Source: an uncultured Pelagibacteraceae bacterium (lineage in GTDB: Bacteria > Pseudomonadota > Alphaproteobacteria > Pelagibacterales > Pelagibacteraceae). From it: a stretch of 39,714 nucleotides of DNA. Made by a program: the position numbers and the translations under genes. Below, piece by piece: positions 25,880 through 36,423 of this stretch. The stretch lies in NCBI GenBank assembly GCA_902536005.1, contig CACAVT010000006.1:1-39714 (forward strand), read 5' to 3'. The first letter of the stretch is position 1, and each line of letters opens with the position of its first letter. Below the pieces are notes generated by a model. The model worked only from the letters and a program-made list of their open reading frames with translations, did not search any database and was not told the DNA's origin.

Positions 25880-26809
25880 ATGAAATTATCTGAAGAGTGC
25901 TTTAAGAAAGTTAAAAAAGATTGTTTTAAGTTTATTAAATCACAAGAAACCTCAACTGAAAAGTTTGGTAATAAAGAGAGGATGGTTAAGAATTTTTTAA
26001 TCCCAATATCTTTTTGGATTGCAGAAAAAATAGATTACAAAAAACCTTACTTTGTTGGATTAGCCGGCGGTCAAGGAACAGGCAAAACAACTATAAGCTC
26101 AATATTAAAAATAATATTAGAAAAATATTTTAAACTAAAAGTATTTAAAATTTCGATTGATGACTTTTATAAAACTAGAAAAGAAAGAATAGCTTTATCA
26201 AAAAAAGTACATCCAATGTTACTTACTAGAGGTGTTCCTGGAACTCATGATATCAATATGATGTTGGATTTTTTTAAAAAATCTAAATCAAAAAAATTTA
26301 AAAATATGAAATTGCCAAAATTTAATAAGGCAATTGATGATAGATTCCCTAAAAATAAATGGAATAAAATTAAAAAAAGACCAGATGTAATTATTTTTGA
26401 AGGATGGTGTGTTGGAGCAAGAGCAGAAACTAACAAAGCATTAAAAAAATCTATTAATTCTATGGAAAAAGCAAATGATCATAAACTTTTTTGGAGAAAA
26501 TATGTAAATCAACAACTAAAAACTAAGTATAAAAAGTTATATTCTCAGTTAAATTGTATGATTTACTTAAAAGCAAAAAACTTTAGTTTATTACAAAAAT
26601 GGAGATTAAAGCAGGAACACAAACTATGGTTAAAAACAAAGAAAAAAGGTGGTCATAAAATAATGAGCAAAGGGGATGTAATTAATTTTATGCAAACTTA
26701 CCAAAGAATTACTCAAAATATGTTTAAAAATATGCCTAAATATGCATCTATAATTTTAAATTTAAACAGTAACCATCAAATTAAAACTGCTGTATATAAA
26801 TCGAAATGA
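25880..26809 (+). CDS. P-loop kinase, D-glycerate 3-kinase-like
   Basis: A 309-residue kinase. The Walker A motif GGQGTGKTT lies near residue 63. The Asp-rich SIDDFYKTRKER, HPMLLTRGVPGTHD and KRPDVIIFEGWCVGAR form the pattern of plant/yeast-type glycerate kinases (related to uridine kinase and PRK). It would phosphorylate glycerate to 3-phosphoglycerate, useful for glycolate or serine-cycle products, but the substrate is by family analogy. Its end overlaps the TolC-family gene by 4 nt. Confidence 0.82.
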   Translation: MKLSEECFKKVKKDCFKFIKSQETSTEKFGNKERMVKNFLIPISFWIAEKIDYKKPYFVGLAGGQGTGKTTISSILKIILEKYFKLKVFKISIDDFYKTRKERIALSKKVHPMLLTRGVPGTHDINMMLDFFKKSKSKKFKNMKLPKFNKAIDDRFPKNKWNKIKKRPDVIIFEGWCVGARAETNKALKKSINSMEKANDHKLFWRKYVNQQLKTKYKKLYSQLNCMIYLKAKNFSLLQKWRLKQEHKLWLKTKKKGGHKIMSKGDVINFMQTYQRITQNMFKNMPKYASIILNLNSNHQIKTAVYKSK

Positions 26810-28098
26810 AAAAAATATTTATAATACTTATCGCATCAATATTTTATTTTAGTAACGCTTTTGCAGTTACTCTTCTTGATGCATTAAATCAAACCTATAA
26901 AAATAATATTCAATTAAATGCTGAAAGAGAAAATATTAAAGTTTCTGAAGAGGATGTAAATATCTCAAAGGCTGATTATAAACCATCTTTAACTTTAAAA
27001 GGATCAAAAAGTTTTGAAAATACAAATAAGCTAACCAACCAAAGTGGAGGTAGTGCAAGTACTAATGATGTTGATCCATTTACTACTTCAATCAAATTAG
27101 AACAAACTTTACTAGATTATGGAAGAGATCTTACACTTCAAAAAAATATTACTGCTTTAGATTTAGCTAAAGCAAATTTAATTAAAAAAGAACAAGATAT
27201 TTTGCATAAAGCAATCGATGCTTTTACGAATTTGATTCTAGCTAGAGAAACGCTAAATATTAACGCCAAAAATTTAAATCTTTTAATTAGACAAGTTGAA
27301 AATGATCAAATTAGAAGAGATAGAGGTCAAATTACAAATACTGACCTTGCACAATCTGAGTCATCTCTTGCGGGTGCTCAGGCTCAATTTGCAAAAGCAA
27401 AAAGTGACTTATTAATCAGTAAACTTAATTATGAGAATATAATTGGTAAATTAAGTGATCCAAATCAATTACAAAAAAACTCAAATGCGATAGTTAGTAT
27501 TCCAAAATCTTTAAATGAAGCAATTAATCTTTCAAAACAATATAACCCTGATATTCAAATAGCAAAATTTGATTTATCTAAAGCGGAGAAAGAGTTAGAA
27601 ATATCAGAGTCAGACTTGAAACCAACTGCTTCTTTATCTTTAGAAAAGTCTTATACAGAAGATCTTAGCTCTACTTATGATGAGAGAGAAAAAGATATTT
27701 TAAAAGCAGAGATTAGTTGGCCGTTTTATTCAGGTGGAAAAAAAAGATCAACTATTTCTAAAAATTCAAATTTAACTACTAGAAAAAGATTATTGTTAGA
27801 TGATGTTGTTAGAACCAATGAAACAAATGTTGCAAGTGCATGGTCTAGTTTAGAATCTTCAGAAAGTTTTTTAAATTCAGTTAGAGTTCAAGTAAAAGCA
27901 GCTGAAATAGCTAATGAAGGAATTGCCGCAGAGTACGAAAGAGGTTCGAGAACTACTTTGGATGTTATCCAATCAAATGCTTTATTACTTTCTGCTCAAA
28001 TTTCTTTAGCGAGTTCTGAGAAAAACTATCTAATGGCCCAATACAATCTGCTTAAAGCAGTAGGTTTATTAAACAGCCAATATCTAAAACTTAAGTAA
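26806..28098 (+). CDS. TolC-family outer membrane channel protein
   Basis: A 430-residue protein with a signal peptide (MKKIFIILIASIFYFSNAFA) and the duplicated outer-membrane-efflux domain (PF02321). Long amphipathic coiled-coil helices include LDLAKANLIKKEQD and the second repeat ISESDLKPTASLS. The features PFTTSIKLEQTLLDYGRD and EISWPFYSGGKKRS are typical TolC beta-strand entries. It is the trans-periplasmic exit duct for type I secretion or RND efflux; no partner pump is nearby. It overlaps the kinase gene by 4 nt. Confidence 0.92.
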   Translation: MKKIFIILIASIFYFSNAFAVTLLDALNQTYKNNIQLNAERENIKVSEEDVNISKADYKPSLTLKGSKSFENTNKLTNQSGGSASTNDVDPFTTSIKLEQTLLDYGRDLTLQKNITALDLAKANLIKKEQDILHKAIDAFTNLILARETLNINAKNLNLLIRQVENDQIRRDRGQITNTDLAQSESSLAGAQAQFAKAKSDLLISKLNYENIIGKLSDPNQLQKNSNAIVSIPKSLNEAINLSKQYNPDIQIAKFDLSKAEKELEISESDLKPTASLSLEKSYTEDLSSTYDEREKDILKAEISWPFYSGGKKRSTISKNSNLTTRKRLLLDDVVRTNETNVASAWSSLESSESFLNSVRVQVKAAEIANEGIAAEYERGSRTTLDVIQSNALLLSAQISLASSEKNYLMAQYNLLKAVGLLNSQYLKLK

Positions 28099-28131
28099 TT
28101 ATTTGGTTTTTAGGAGCAAAAAATAAATATA

Positions 28132-28159
28132 TTGCTAATGAGAACAAAATGTGTACATT
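28132..28159 (+). promoter_or_regulatory. Candidate recA promoter with LexA-like box
   Basis: TTGCTA (28132-28137) and TACATT (28154-28159) are 16 bp apart. Between and overlapping them is GAAC-AAAATGT-GTAC (28142-28156), one mismatch from GAAC-N7-GAAC. It shares GAACAAAA with the exact box before umuD. The position in the promoter spacer is a usual LexA site. Confidence 0.5.
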
Positions 28160-28205
28160 TACTTCATGATTCGAGTGTTAAAAAATTTAAAAAAAGAGGC
28201 AAAAA

Positions 28206-29360
28206 ATGACGAAAAATAACCTAAAAGTAGTTAAATCTACTAAAGATCAAGAAATGGACGTTAAAGAAAAGAACAAAGCGTTAGACGCTGCGATAGCTCA
28301 AATTACAGATAATTTTGGAAAAGGCTCTGTAATGAAGCTTGGTGAAAAGAGAGCAATGGATATCGAGTCTGTTTCAACAGGTTCTTTAAGTCTTGATTTA
28401 GCTTTAGGTATAGGTGGATTACCAAAAGGAAGAATTATTGAAGTTTACGGACCAGAGTCATCTGGAAAAACAACATTAGCATTACAAGTTGTTGCTGAAG
28501 CTCAAAAATCTGGTGGAATTTGTGCATTCGTTGATGCAGAGCATGCATTAGATCCAGTTTATGCAAAAAAATTAGGTGTAAATACAGAAGAACTTTTAAT
28601 TTCACAACCTGATACTGGTGAACAAGCGTTAGAAATCGCTGATACACTAGTAAAATCAGGCTCTATTTCAGTAATCGTTATCGACTCTGTTGCAGCTTTA
28701 ACTCCAAAAGCTGAAATTGAAGGAGAGATGGGAGACCATCATGTTGGTCTTCAGTCAAGATTAATGAGTCAGGCTTTAAGAAAATTAACAGGTTCAATAT
28801 CAAACACAAATACAATGATGATTTTCATTAACCAAATCAGAATGAAAATTGGAGTTATGTTTGGAAGTCCAGAGACAACATCAGGTGGTAATGCACTCAA
28901 GTTTTACTCATCTGTAAGAATGGATATTAGAAGAATTGGTGCGATTAAAGATAAAGATGAAATTATTGGTAACTCTACAAGAGTTAAAGTAGTTAAGAAT
29001 AAAGTTGCGCCACCATTTAAAGTTGTTGAATTTGACTTGATGTATGGAAGAGGAATTAGCAAGATGGGTGAATTAGTCGATCTTGGTTCTAAAGCAGATA
29101 TAATTGAAAAATCAGGCGCATGGTATGCTTACAAGGGTGAGAAGATTGGTCAAGGTAGAGAGAACGCTAAGACTTATCTAGCTCAAAATCCTAAAGTTGC
29201 TGCAGAAATTGAAATGGCAATTAGAGAAAAAGCAGGTGTGATTTCTAAGAAAATAGAGGGAAATCCAATTGATCCTGAAAAATTAGAGAAAGAAAAGAAA
29301 GTAGCTGAAAAAGAAGAGGCTGACAAAGCTGAAGCTACTCCTCCATCTAAAAAGAATTAA
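28206..29360 (+). CDS. recA: RecA recombinase
   Basis: A 384-residue DNA-dependent ATPase that drives strand exchange and triggers LexA/UmuD self-cleavage. Walker A is [11 protein letters not shown], Walker B is [11 protein letters not shown], and the L2 region shows [19 protein letters not shown]. An 18-residue lysine-rich extension precedes the usual core; the SD AGAGG near 28195 supports the chosen ATG. The acidic/lysine-rich tail ([13 protein letters not shown]) is typical. A terminator follows. Confidence 0.98.
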   Translation: MTKNNLKVVKSTKDQEMDVKEKNKALDAAIAQITDNFGKGSVMKLGEKRAMDIESVSTGSLSLDLALGIGGLPKGRIIEVYGPESSGKTTLALQVVAEAQKSGGICAFVDAEHALDPVYAKKLGVNTEELLISQPDTGEQALEIADTLVKSGSISVIVIDSVAALTPKAEIEGEMGDHHVGLQSRLMSQALRKLTGSISNTNTMMIFINQIRMKIGVMFGSPETTSGGNALKFYSSVRMDIRRIGAIKDKDEIIGNSTRVKVVKNKVAPPFKVVEFDLMYGRGISKMGELVDLGSKADIIEKSGAWYAYKGEKIGQGRENAKTYLAQNPKVAAEIEMAIREKAGVISKKIEGNPIDPEKLEKEKKVAEKEEADKAEATPPSKKN

Positions 29361-29378
29361 TAGGTCATCTTTATTAAT

Positions 29379-29407
29379 AAAAGGCGCTTAATTTAAGTGC
29401 CTTTTTT
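29379..29407 (+). terminator. Rho-independent terminator after recA
   Basis: AAGGCGCTT (29381-29389) pairs with AAGTGCCTT (29395-29403) with one wobble and a 5-nt loop. A T-run (29402-29407) follows. Confidence 0.85.
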
Positions 29408-29453
29408 CCCTTCGATATCTAGACATAGAATAAAAAAGCTGTATTTTAAAAAT

Positions 29454-32120
29454 ATGGCAGATAAAACACTCAATGAAATAAGAAATACTTTTCTAAAATA
29501 TTTTGAAAAGAATGATCACAAGATTGTGGAGTCTAGCAATCTGGTTCCCAATAATGATCCTACATTGATGTTTGCTAACTCTGGAATGGTTCAGTTTAAA
29601 AACGTATTTACAGGATTAGAAAAAAGAGATTATGTAAGAGCTACAACTTCACAAAAATGTGTAAGGGCAGGTGGTAAGCATAATGATTTAGAAAATGTTG
29701 GTTACACACCGAGGCACCATACTTTCTTTGAGATGTTAGGAAACTTTTCTTTTGGTGATTATTTTAAAGAGCAAGCAATTCATTATGCCTGGGACTTAAT
29801 AACCAAAGATTTTGGAATAGATAAAAACAGGCTTTATGTAACTGTATTTCATGAGGATGATGAGGCCTTCAATTTTTGGAAGAAAATAGCGGGTTTTAGC
29901 GATGATAGAATTATAAGAATTGCAACCTCAGATAATTTTTGGTCTATGGGTGAGACAGGTCCTTGTGGACCTTGTTCTGAAATCTTTTTTGACCACGGAG
30001 ATCATTTACCAGGAGGTTTACCTGGAACTAAGGATGAGGATGGAGATAGATTTATAGAAATTTGGAACTTAGTCTTTATGCAGTTTGAACAAGTTACTAA
30101 AGATAAAAGAATTAATCTTCCAAAACCATCAGTAGATACGGGAATGGGACTTGAGAGAATAGCAGCTTTATTGCAAGGTTCACATGATAACTATGAAACA
30201 GATCATTTCAAAAAAATAATTGTTTCTGCATCTGAAATTACAAAAGTTAAATCAGATAAATCTAATCTTGCGAGTTTTAGAGTAATAGCTGATCACTTAA
30301 GAGCAAGTTCGTTTTTAATAGCTGAGGGAGTTTTACCTTCAAATGAAGGAAGAGGATATGTTCTCAGAAGAATTATGAGAAGAGGAATGAGACATTCTCA
30401 TTTATTAGGATCTAAAGAACCAGTTTTTTATAATTTGTTTGAAACTCTTAAAAATGAAATGTCCGGAAATTATCCAGAATTAGTTAGAGCAGAGTCTTTA
30501 ATAAAAGAAACTTTAAAAATGGAAGAAGAAAAATTTTTAGTACTACTGGATAGAGGAATAAAAATTTTAAATGATGAAATATCTAAAATAGATAAAGTAT
30601 TACCAGGTGAGGTAGCTTTTAAATTGTATGACACCTATGGTTTCCCATTAGATCTTACTGAAGATATATTAAGAAATAAATCAATGTCAATTGATACTGA
30701 AAAGTTTCAATCTTTAATGAAAGAAAGTAGAGAACTTGCAAAAAAAAATTGGAAAGGTTCCGGTGATGCAGCAGTTGAAGATATTTGGTTTGGAATAAAA
30801 GACAAAATTGATCCAACTGAATTCTTAGGATACGAAACTAATCAAGCTGAAGGAATAGTGTTATCTCTTTTAAAAGATAATAAAGAAGTTGATCAATTAA
30901 AACAAAATGATGAAGGAATGATCATAGTAAATCAAACTCCCTTCTATGGGGAATCTGGAGGTCAAGTTGGTGATACTGGTGAAATAGTTTCAAATGATTT
31001 TAAATTTGAAGTAACTGATGTTCAAAAAAAATTAGGCGATTTATTTGTTCATTATGGAAACGTAAAGAGTGGATCTATAAAATTACAGAAAAGTGTAGAA
31101 TTAAAAATTGATGTTGAAAGAAGAGATAATACGCGCGCTTATCACTCAGCAACCCATTTATTACACGAGTCTTTACGAAGAGTTCTTGGTACTCATGTAA
31201 CCCAAAAAGGATCGTTGGTAGAGCCAAGTAGATTAAGATTTGATTTCAGTCATATGAAACCAATTTTGAATGAAGAAATCGATAAAATAGAAGACTTTGT
31301 AAACAAAATGGTCTCTAAAAAATCTGATGTAAGAACTAGATTAATGACACCTGATGAGGCAGTTGAAAACGGTGCTTTAGCATTATTTGGTGAAAAATAT
31401 GGCGATGAGGTAAGAGTTCTTTCGATGGGGGATGAAGATGGCAAGTATTTTTCTACTGAATTATGTGGCGGAACACACGTTAAAAACACTGGAGATATTG
31501 GTAAATTTAAGATTGTGAGCCAATCATCAATTGCTGCAGGTGTTAGAAGAATAGAGGCATTAAGAGATAAACAATTGGAGGAATATCTTCAAAATAAAGA
31601 AAAATTATCGAACCTATCTGCAGAGAAAGATGAAGAAACAATTAAAGATTTAAGCCAGAAAATTATTAAATTGGGAGGAAAGCCTAATTTAGAAGAAACT
31701 GACCAAAAAACTTTAATAAAAAATTTAACTAAACAATTAGAGACTATCTTAGTAAATGCAATTTTAGAGGATAAATCAAAAAATATTATTAAAGATGAAG
31801 AAATTAATGGAGTTAAGTTAAGATTTCAAAAAATAGATGGATTGCCTCCAAAAGAATTAAGAAAACTTGTAGATAAAGGTAAAAAAGATTTAGGCGAAGG
31901 TATTGTGGTTGTGTTTGCAAATAAAGATGACAAGGTTGGATTAGCTGTAGGAGTAACAAACGATTTAACCAGTAAGTTTGATGCAGTTCAATTTGTTAAA
32001 ATTGGATCTGAAATGATTGGTGGTAAAGGTGGTGGAGGAAGAAAAGACTTTGCTCAAGCTGGTGGACAAGATCATTCAAAAATTGAAGAAGCTTTTGAGA
32101 AGCTTAAGAGTTTAATTTAA
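29454..32120 (+). CDS. alaS: Alanyl-tRNA synthetase
   Basis: An 888-residue class II synthetase from ATG 29454, in the normal size range. An in-frame GTG at 29397 falls inside the recA terminator stem and is rejected. Motifs are [13 protein letters not shown] (N-terminus), [13 protein letters not shown], and [17 protein letters not shown] in the catalytic core. The editing-domain zinc site is [11 protein letters not shown] with [15 protein letters not shown]. The C-terminal C-Ala glycine-rich [16 protein letters not shown] is present. It overlaps the convergent icd gene by 9 nt. Confidence 0.98.
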   Translation: MADKTLNEIRNTFLKYFEKNDHKIVESSNLVPNNDPTLMFANSGMVQFKNVFTGLEKRDYVRATTSQKCVRAGGKHNDLENVGYTPRHHTFFEMLGNFSFGDYFKEQAIHYAWDLITKDFGIDKNRLYVTVFHEDDEAFNFWKKIAGFSDDRIIRIATSDNFWSMGETGPCGPCSEIFFDHGDHLPGGLPGTKDEDGDRFIEIWNLVFMQFEQVTKDKRINLPKPSVDTGMGLERIAALLQGSHDNYETDHFKKIIVSASEITKVKSDKSNLASFRVIADHLRASSFLIAEGVLPSNEGRGYVLRRIMRRGMRHSHLLGSKEPVFYNLFETLKNEMSGNYPELVRAESLIKETLKMEEEKFLVLLDRGIKILNDEISKIDKVLPGEVAFKLYDTYGFPLDLTEDILRNKSMSIDTEKFQSLMKESRELAKKNWKGSGDAAVEDIWFGIKDKIDPTEFLGYETNQAEGIVLSLLKDNKEVDQLKQNDEGMIIVNQTPFYGESGGQVGDTGEIVSNDFKFEVTDVQKKLGDLFVHYGNVKSGSIKLQKSVELKIDVERRDNTRAYHSATHLLHESLRRVLGTHVTQKGSLVEPSRLRFDFSHMKPILNEEIDKIEDFVNKMVSKKSDVRTRLMTPDEAVENGALALFGEKYGDEVRVLSMGDEDGKYFSTELCGGTHVKNTGDIGKFKIVSQSSIAAGVRRIEALRDKQLEEYLQNKEKLSNLSAEKDEETIKDLSQKIIKLGGKPNLEETDQKTLIKNLTKQLETILVNAILEDKSKNIIKDEEINGVKLRFQKIDGLPPKELRKLVDKGKKDLGEGIVVVFANKDDKVGLAVGVTNDLTSKFDAVQFVKIGSEMIGGKGGGGRKDFAQAGGQDHSKIEEAFEKLKSLI

Positions 32121-33326
32121 TTTCTTTTTTAAATTTCCATCAATTTCATCTAAAAATTGATTTGTGGTCAAGAATTTACTATTTGGACCAACTAAAATTG
32201 CTAAATCTTTTGTCATTGATCCATTTTCCACACATTCAATACAAACTTTTTCTAAAGTCTGAGCAAATTTTATTAACTCTTCATTACCATCTAATTTACC
32301 TCTGTGAGCTAATCCTCTTGTCCAAGCAAAAATTGATGCGATTGGGTTGGTTGAAGTTTCTTTTCCTTGTTGATGCATTCTATAATGTCTAGTTACTGTT
32401 CCGTGTGCAGCTTCGGCTTCCATTACTTTTCCATCTGGAGTTAACAATGTACTTGTCATTAAACCTAAAGATCCATAACCTTGAGCCATAGTATCTGATT
32501 GTACATCTCCATCATAGTTTTTACATGCCCAAATATATTTACCACTCCACTTCATCGCACACGCTACCATGTCATCAATTAATCTATGCTCATAAGTTAA
32601 ATTTTTTTTTTCAAATTCACTTTTGTATTCTTTGTCAAAAATTTCTTGGAAAATATCTTTAAATCTTCCATCGTATTGTTTCAAAATTGTATTTTTTGTT
32701 GACATATAAACAGGCCATTTTTTAATTAAACCATAACTGAAACAAGATCTTGCAAAGTCTTCAATAGACTTGTCTAAATTGTACATTGATAAAGCCACAC
32801 CAGGACCTGTAAAATTAAATACTTCATATTTAATTTCATCTTTTCCATCTTCTGATGTCCATTTCACCTCCATTTTACCTTTTCCAGGAACTTTAAAATC
32901 TGTTGCTCTATATTGATCACCAAATGCATGTCTTCCAATAATTACTGGATCAGTCCAAGAGGGAACAAGTTTTGGAATATTTTTACAGATAATTGGTTCT
33001 CTAAATACTGTTCCTCCAATTATGTTTCTTATGGTTCCGTTTGGAGATCTCCACATTTTTTTTAAATCAAATTCTTCTACCCTTGCTTCATCAGGAGTAA
33101 TTGTTGCACACTTTATGCCAACACCAATTTTTTTGATTGCGTTCGCAGAGTCTATGGTAATCTGATCATCAGTATTATCTCTGCTTTTCATGCCTAAATC
33201 GTAGTATTCAATGCCAAGATCTAAATATGGAAGGATTAATTTGTTTTTGATGAACTCCCATATAATTCGTGTCATTTCATCGCCATCCAGCTCTACTACC
33301 GGGTTATTTACCTTGATTTTGCTCAT
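32112..33326 (-). CDS. icd: NADP-dependent isocitrate dehydrogenase (dimeric, eukaryote-like class)
   Basis: A 404-residue TCA-cycle enzyme converting isocitrate to 2-oxoglutarate. The start [16 protein letters not shown] and the motif [20 protein letters not shown] belong to the homodimeric NADP-IDH group common in alphaproteobacteria. The catalytic region [20 protein letters not shown] and the Asp-rich YDGDVQSD metal site are present. It stands alone on the minus strand between alaS and psd. The 76-bp divergent gap (33327-33402) to psd is AT-rich with no distinct operator. Confidence 0.97.
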   Translation of the reverse strand: MSKIKVNNPVVELDGDEMTRIIWEFIKNKLILPYLDLGIEYYDLGMKSRDNTDDQITIDSANAIKKIGVGIKCATITPDEARVEEFDLKKMWRSPNGTIRNIIGGTVFREPIICKNIPKLVPSWTDPVIIGRHAFGDQYRATDFKVPGKGKMEVKWTSEDGKDEIKYEVFNFTGPGVALSMYNLDKSIEDFARSCFSYGLIKKWPVYMSTKNTILKQYDGRFKDIFQEIFDKEYKSEFEKKNLTYEHRLIDDMVACAMKWSGKYIWACKNYDGDVQSDTMAQGYGSLGLMTSTLLTPDGKVMEAEAAHGTVTRHYRMHQQGKETSTNPIASIFAWTRGLAHRGKLDGNEELIKFAQTLEKVCIECVENGSMTKDLAILVGPNSKFLTTNQFLDEIDGNLKKKLN

Positions 33327-33402
33327 TAAATAAAAATTATCTTATTAATTGAATTTGATCATTTTATATACATATTAATCGAAAATTAGCAAATAGAAGA
33401 AT

Positions 33403-34050
33403 ATGTTTAGCAAGATATTTCCAAAGATTCACACTGAAGGATACAAGTTTATAGTTATAGCTGTATTCATAACTATCATTTTTTTAATTATTAATAATTT
33501 TTTAGGATTAATTGGAATTTTACTAACTGTCTGGGTTTATTATTTTTTTAGAGATCCAGAAAGAACAATCATAGGAGACGATAGTTATCTAGTAAGTCCT
33601 GCTGACGGAGAAGTGATTAAAGTTGAAGAGGTGGATGGTCCAAAAGAACTAGGATTAGAAAATAAAAAATTTAAAAGAATAAGTATTTTTATGAACGTCT
33701 TTGATTGTCATGTAAACAGAACACCGTGCTCAGGAATTATTGAAGATATTTTATATAAACCAGGAAAATTTTTAAATGCATCTTTAGATAAAGCAAGCGA
33801 AGACAATGAGAGAAATTATTATAAAATAAAAGACAAAAATGGAAATGATATTGTAGTCGTTCAAATCGCAGGATTAGTTGCAAGGAGAATAGTTTGTGAA
33901 ACTAATAAAAATCAGGAATTAAATCAAGGTGATAGAATTGGGATGATTAGGTTTGGGAGTAGAGCAGACGTTTATTATGAAAATTATGAACCACTAGTTA
34001 AAGTTGGTCAAACAGCAATTTCAGGAGAAACACTGCTGGCTAAAAATTAA
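33403..34050 (+). CDS. psd: Phosphatidylserine decarboxylase proenzyme (short type)
   Basis: A 215-residue membrane-associated enzyme making phosphatidylethanolamine. Two hydrophobic helices occur at about 15-48. Conserved elements are SPADGEV near residue 65, FMNVFDCHVNRTPCSG near 96, and the self-cleavage site RFGS (G185-S186), where Ser becomes the pyruvoyl group. Length fits the short PSD type of alphaproteobacteria. pssA follows by 3 bp, so the two PE-synthesis steps are adjacent. Confidence 0.96.
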   Translation: MFSKIFPKIHTEGYKFIVIAVFITIIFLIINNFLGLIGILLTVWVYYFFRDPERTIIGDDSYLVSPADGEVIKVEEVDGPKELGLENKKFKRISIFMNVFDCHVNRTPCSGIIEDILYKPGKFLNASLDKASEDNERNYYKIKDKNGNDIVVVQIAGLVARRIVCETNKNQELNQGDRIGMIRFGSRADVYYENYEPLVKVGQTAISGETLLAKN

Positions 34051-34053
34051 TTT

Positions 34054-34863
34054 ATGGAACAACCAAAAAACAATTTAAAAATTGTTACTGATAAAAAAAC
34101 TAATACAAGAGTGATTTTACCCAACATGCTAACTCTAATTGGGGTTTGTATAGGTTTATCATCAATCAGATTTGCATTGGATGGAAAATTCGAATTTGCA
34201 ATTATTGCTATTATGTTTGCTGCTCTTATTGACGGATTAGATGGAAGAATAGCAAGATTAATTAAAGGAACATCAAAAGTTGGTAAAGAGCTAGACTCTC
34301 TCACGGACATGATTAGTTTTGGAGTTGCCCCAGCATTTATTATGTTTTTCTGGAAACTAAATACATTAGGAAGATTTGGATGGTTGTTATGTTTAATATT
34401 TGTAATTTGTGTAGCATTACGTTTAGCTCGTTTTAACGTAAATACAGGTCAAGCACCTTCTTGGAGAGACAACTTTTTTGAAGGAGTTCCATCTCCAGCA
34501 GGAGGTATCTTAGTTCTAACTCCATTAATTTTTAGTCTTACAAGTTTTGATTTTATAAATATAAATTATGATATTGCTGTTCCAGTTTTTTTTATTGTAA
34601 CGTCTCTCTTACTGATCAGTAAATTTCCAAGTTATTCATTTAAAAAAATCGTAATTCAAAGAAAAGCAACTATTTTTCTTTTATTTGGAATAGTTTTATT
34701 TTTTGGATTACTTTTAGTATATCCATTTAACGTTATATCTATTAGTGCAATTATATACTTAGGTATGCTTCCGATTAGTTTTTTTCATTATCAAAAATTA
34801 AAAAAACAAAACGAAGATCAAAATTATAAAGATGAAGATGATGATCTCGAAGATATTTTGTAA
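34054..34863 (+). CDS. pssA: CDP-diacylglycerol--serine O-phosphatidyltransferase
   Basis: A 269-residue integral membrane enzyme. The CDP-alcohol phosphotransferase motif runs from DGLDGRIARL through SLTD (D-G-x2-G-R-x8-G-x3-D-x3-D pattern), with about eight helices. It makes phosphatidylserine, the substrate of the psd product upstream. The C-terminus is acidic (EDDDLEDIL). Its stop overlaps the next ATG (TAATG at 34861-34865). Confidence 0.95.
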   Translation: MEQPKNNLKIVTDKKTNTRVILPNMLTLIGVCIGLSSIRFALDGKFEFAIIAIMFAALIDGLDGRIARLIKGTSKVGKELDSLTDMISFGVAPAFIMFFWKLNTLGRFGWLLCLIFVICVALRLARFNVNTGQAPSWRDNFFEGVPSPAGGILVLTPLIFSLTSFDFININYDIAVPVFFIVTSLLLISKFPSYSFKKIVIQRKATIFLLFGIVLFFGLLLVYPFNVISISAIIYLGMLPISFFHYQKLKKQNEDQNYKDEDDDLEDIL

Positions 34864-35774
34864 TGAAAAAAAATGTCATTGTATCATTAGCTGATTCAAA
34901 TTATTTCCCTTTATTAAACGAGCTAATAGACTCTATAAAAAGATTTAAAGAGGGATCTGAAATTGCAATATGTATTTTGGATGCTGGTTTATCAGAGGTT
35001 CAAAAGACAAAATTGTCATCAAAAGTAGATGAAATAAAATCTGCAGAATGGGATATAGAAGTTCCAGATAGTAAAATCAAAGGGCGAGAATGGTTAAAGA
35101 GCCAAGTATCTAGAGCTTTTTTACCCAAATATTTTCCCAGCTATGAAAAATATTTATGGATTGATTGTGATGCTTGGGTAAATGATTGGCAATCAGTTGA
35201 GCTTTATTTTAAAGCCTGTGATAATGGTAAATTAGGAATTACACAAACCATCGGACCAGGTTACAAAATTACATCAAGAGTCAATTGGGTATTTGGAAAA
35301 CTAGCAATTATCAAATCTCAAAATTTTAAACATGCAATGAAATCTAATATTAATTTAGAAAAAGCTAGAAAGTTAGCCTTTGCTCCTCACATCAATATTG
35401 GGGTTTTTTCATTAGAAAAAAATTCAACGTGCTGGAATTCATGGCAGGAAAATTTAAAACAAACACTTAAAGGTGGAGAAATATTTGGCTCTGAACAATT
35501 AGCGATGAATATGTCTGTTTATATTGATAACGTCGAAACTGAATTCCTTCCTTTAAAGTGTAATTGGATTACTAGTAATCTTTTGCCAAAATTTGATGAG
35601 GACAAAGATACATGGGTAGAGCCTTATTTACCTAATTATACAATTGGAATCATGCATTTAGCAGCTGGTATCTGGAAAGATAACGAAGATATGAGATTAA
35701 ATAAAAATATTAAAATAGATATTCAAACTCTTACAGGTAAAATTTTAAATAAAAGTTTAAGATTTAATAGTTAG
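34863..35774 (+). CDS. GT8-like glycosyltransferase family protein
   Basis: A 303-residue soluble protein with a GT-A type nucleotide-sugar fold. Features are the N-terminal NVIVSLADSNYFPLL strand, a DxD metal motif D101-C-D103 in YLWIDCDAWVND, and the conserved SEQLAMN and IMHLAAGIWK near the end. These resemble GT8-type retaining transferases. Acceptor and sugar are unknown. It lies between pssA and rlmE, so a lipid head-group target is possible but unproven. Confidence 0.7.
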   Translation: MKKNVIVSLADSNYFPLLNELIDSIKRFKEGSEIAICILDAGLSEVQKTKLSSKVDEIKSAEWDIEVPDSKIKGREWLKSQVSRAFLPKYFPSYEKYLWIDCDAWVNDWQSVELYFKACDNGKLGITQTIGPGYKITSRVNWVFGKLAIIKSQNFKHAMKSNINLEKARKLAFAPHINIGVFSLEKNSTCWNSWQENLKQTLKGGEIFGSEQLAMNMSVYIDNVETEFLPLKCNWITSNLLPKFDEDKDTWVEPYLPNYTIGIMHLAAGIWKDNEDMRLNKNIKIDIQTLTGKILNKSLRFNS

Positions 35775-36386
35775 TTGAAAAAAAATAAAATCTCAAAGAA
35801 CTGGGTTAATAAACAGCGTAGAGACATCTATGTAAGACAATCCAAAGTAGATGGGTATCGTGCTAGATCAGCTTATAAATTAATTGAAATTGATGAAAAA
35901 TTTAAAATTTTTAAAGGTGGATTATCAGTAATTGATATTGGTGCAGCACCTGGGAGTTGGTCACAATATGCTCTTAAAGCGGCTAAAAGTGGAAGATTGA
36001 TATCTATAGATTTAAAAAAAATGGAACCCATAGGCAATAGTGTTCAAATCCAAGGAGATTTTACTGAAGAAAAAACTCAAGAAGAAATTAAAAAAAATAT
36101 AAATGGTAAAGTTGACGTTATAATGTCAGATATGGCTGTAGATACAACTGGTATTAAAAATATTGACTCAATTCAAACTGGAGAACTATGCAAAGAGGCA
36201 ATGTTTTTTGCAAAAGATTTAATGAAAGAAAGTGGATATTTTATTTCAAAAATTTTTATGGGAAGAACATTTAACGAAATCGTCGCAGAGGGAAAAAAAT
36301 ATTTTAAAGAAGTTAAGGTTTTTAAACCAAAATCTAGCAGAAAAGATTCAAAAGAAAGTTTTATAATTTGTAGAAAAATTCGATAG
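35775..36386 (+). CDS. rlmE: 23S rRNA 2'-O-methyltransferase RlmE (FtsJ)
   Basis: A 203-residue SAM-dependent enzyme that methylates U2552 of 23S rRNA. It starts with TTG directly after the preceding TAG stop, an unusual but family-consistent start. The catalytic K-D-K-E set is seen in YRARSAYKLIE, SDMAVDTTG, ISKIFMG and KESFIIC. The SAM motif is IDIGAAPGSWSQYA. Length and content are typical. Confidence 0.95.
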   Translation: MKKNKISKNWVNKQRRDIYVRQSKVDGYRARSAYKLIEIDEKFKIFKGGLSVIDIGAAPGSWSQYALKAAKSGRLISIDLKKMEPIGNSVQIQGDFTEEKTQEEIKKNINGKVDVIMSDMAVDTTGIKNIDSIQTGELCKEAMFFAKDLMKESGYFISKIFMGRTFNEIVAEGKKYFKEVKVFKPKSSRKDSKESFIICRKIR

Positions 36387-36423
36387 AGACTTTTATTTTA
36401 AAAGGAATCGTATATAAAAGATT

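Noticed and set aside
29397..29453. N-terminal extension of alaS from GTG 29397
   Set aside because: The GTG lies in the recA terminator stem, and the extension is unlike AlaS. ATG 29454 gives the normal start.
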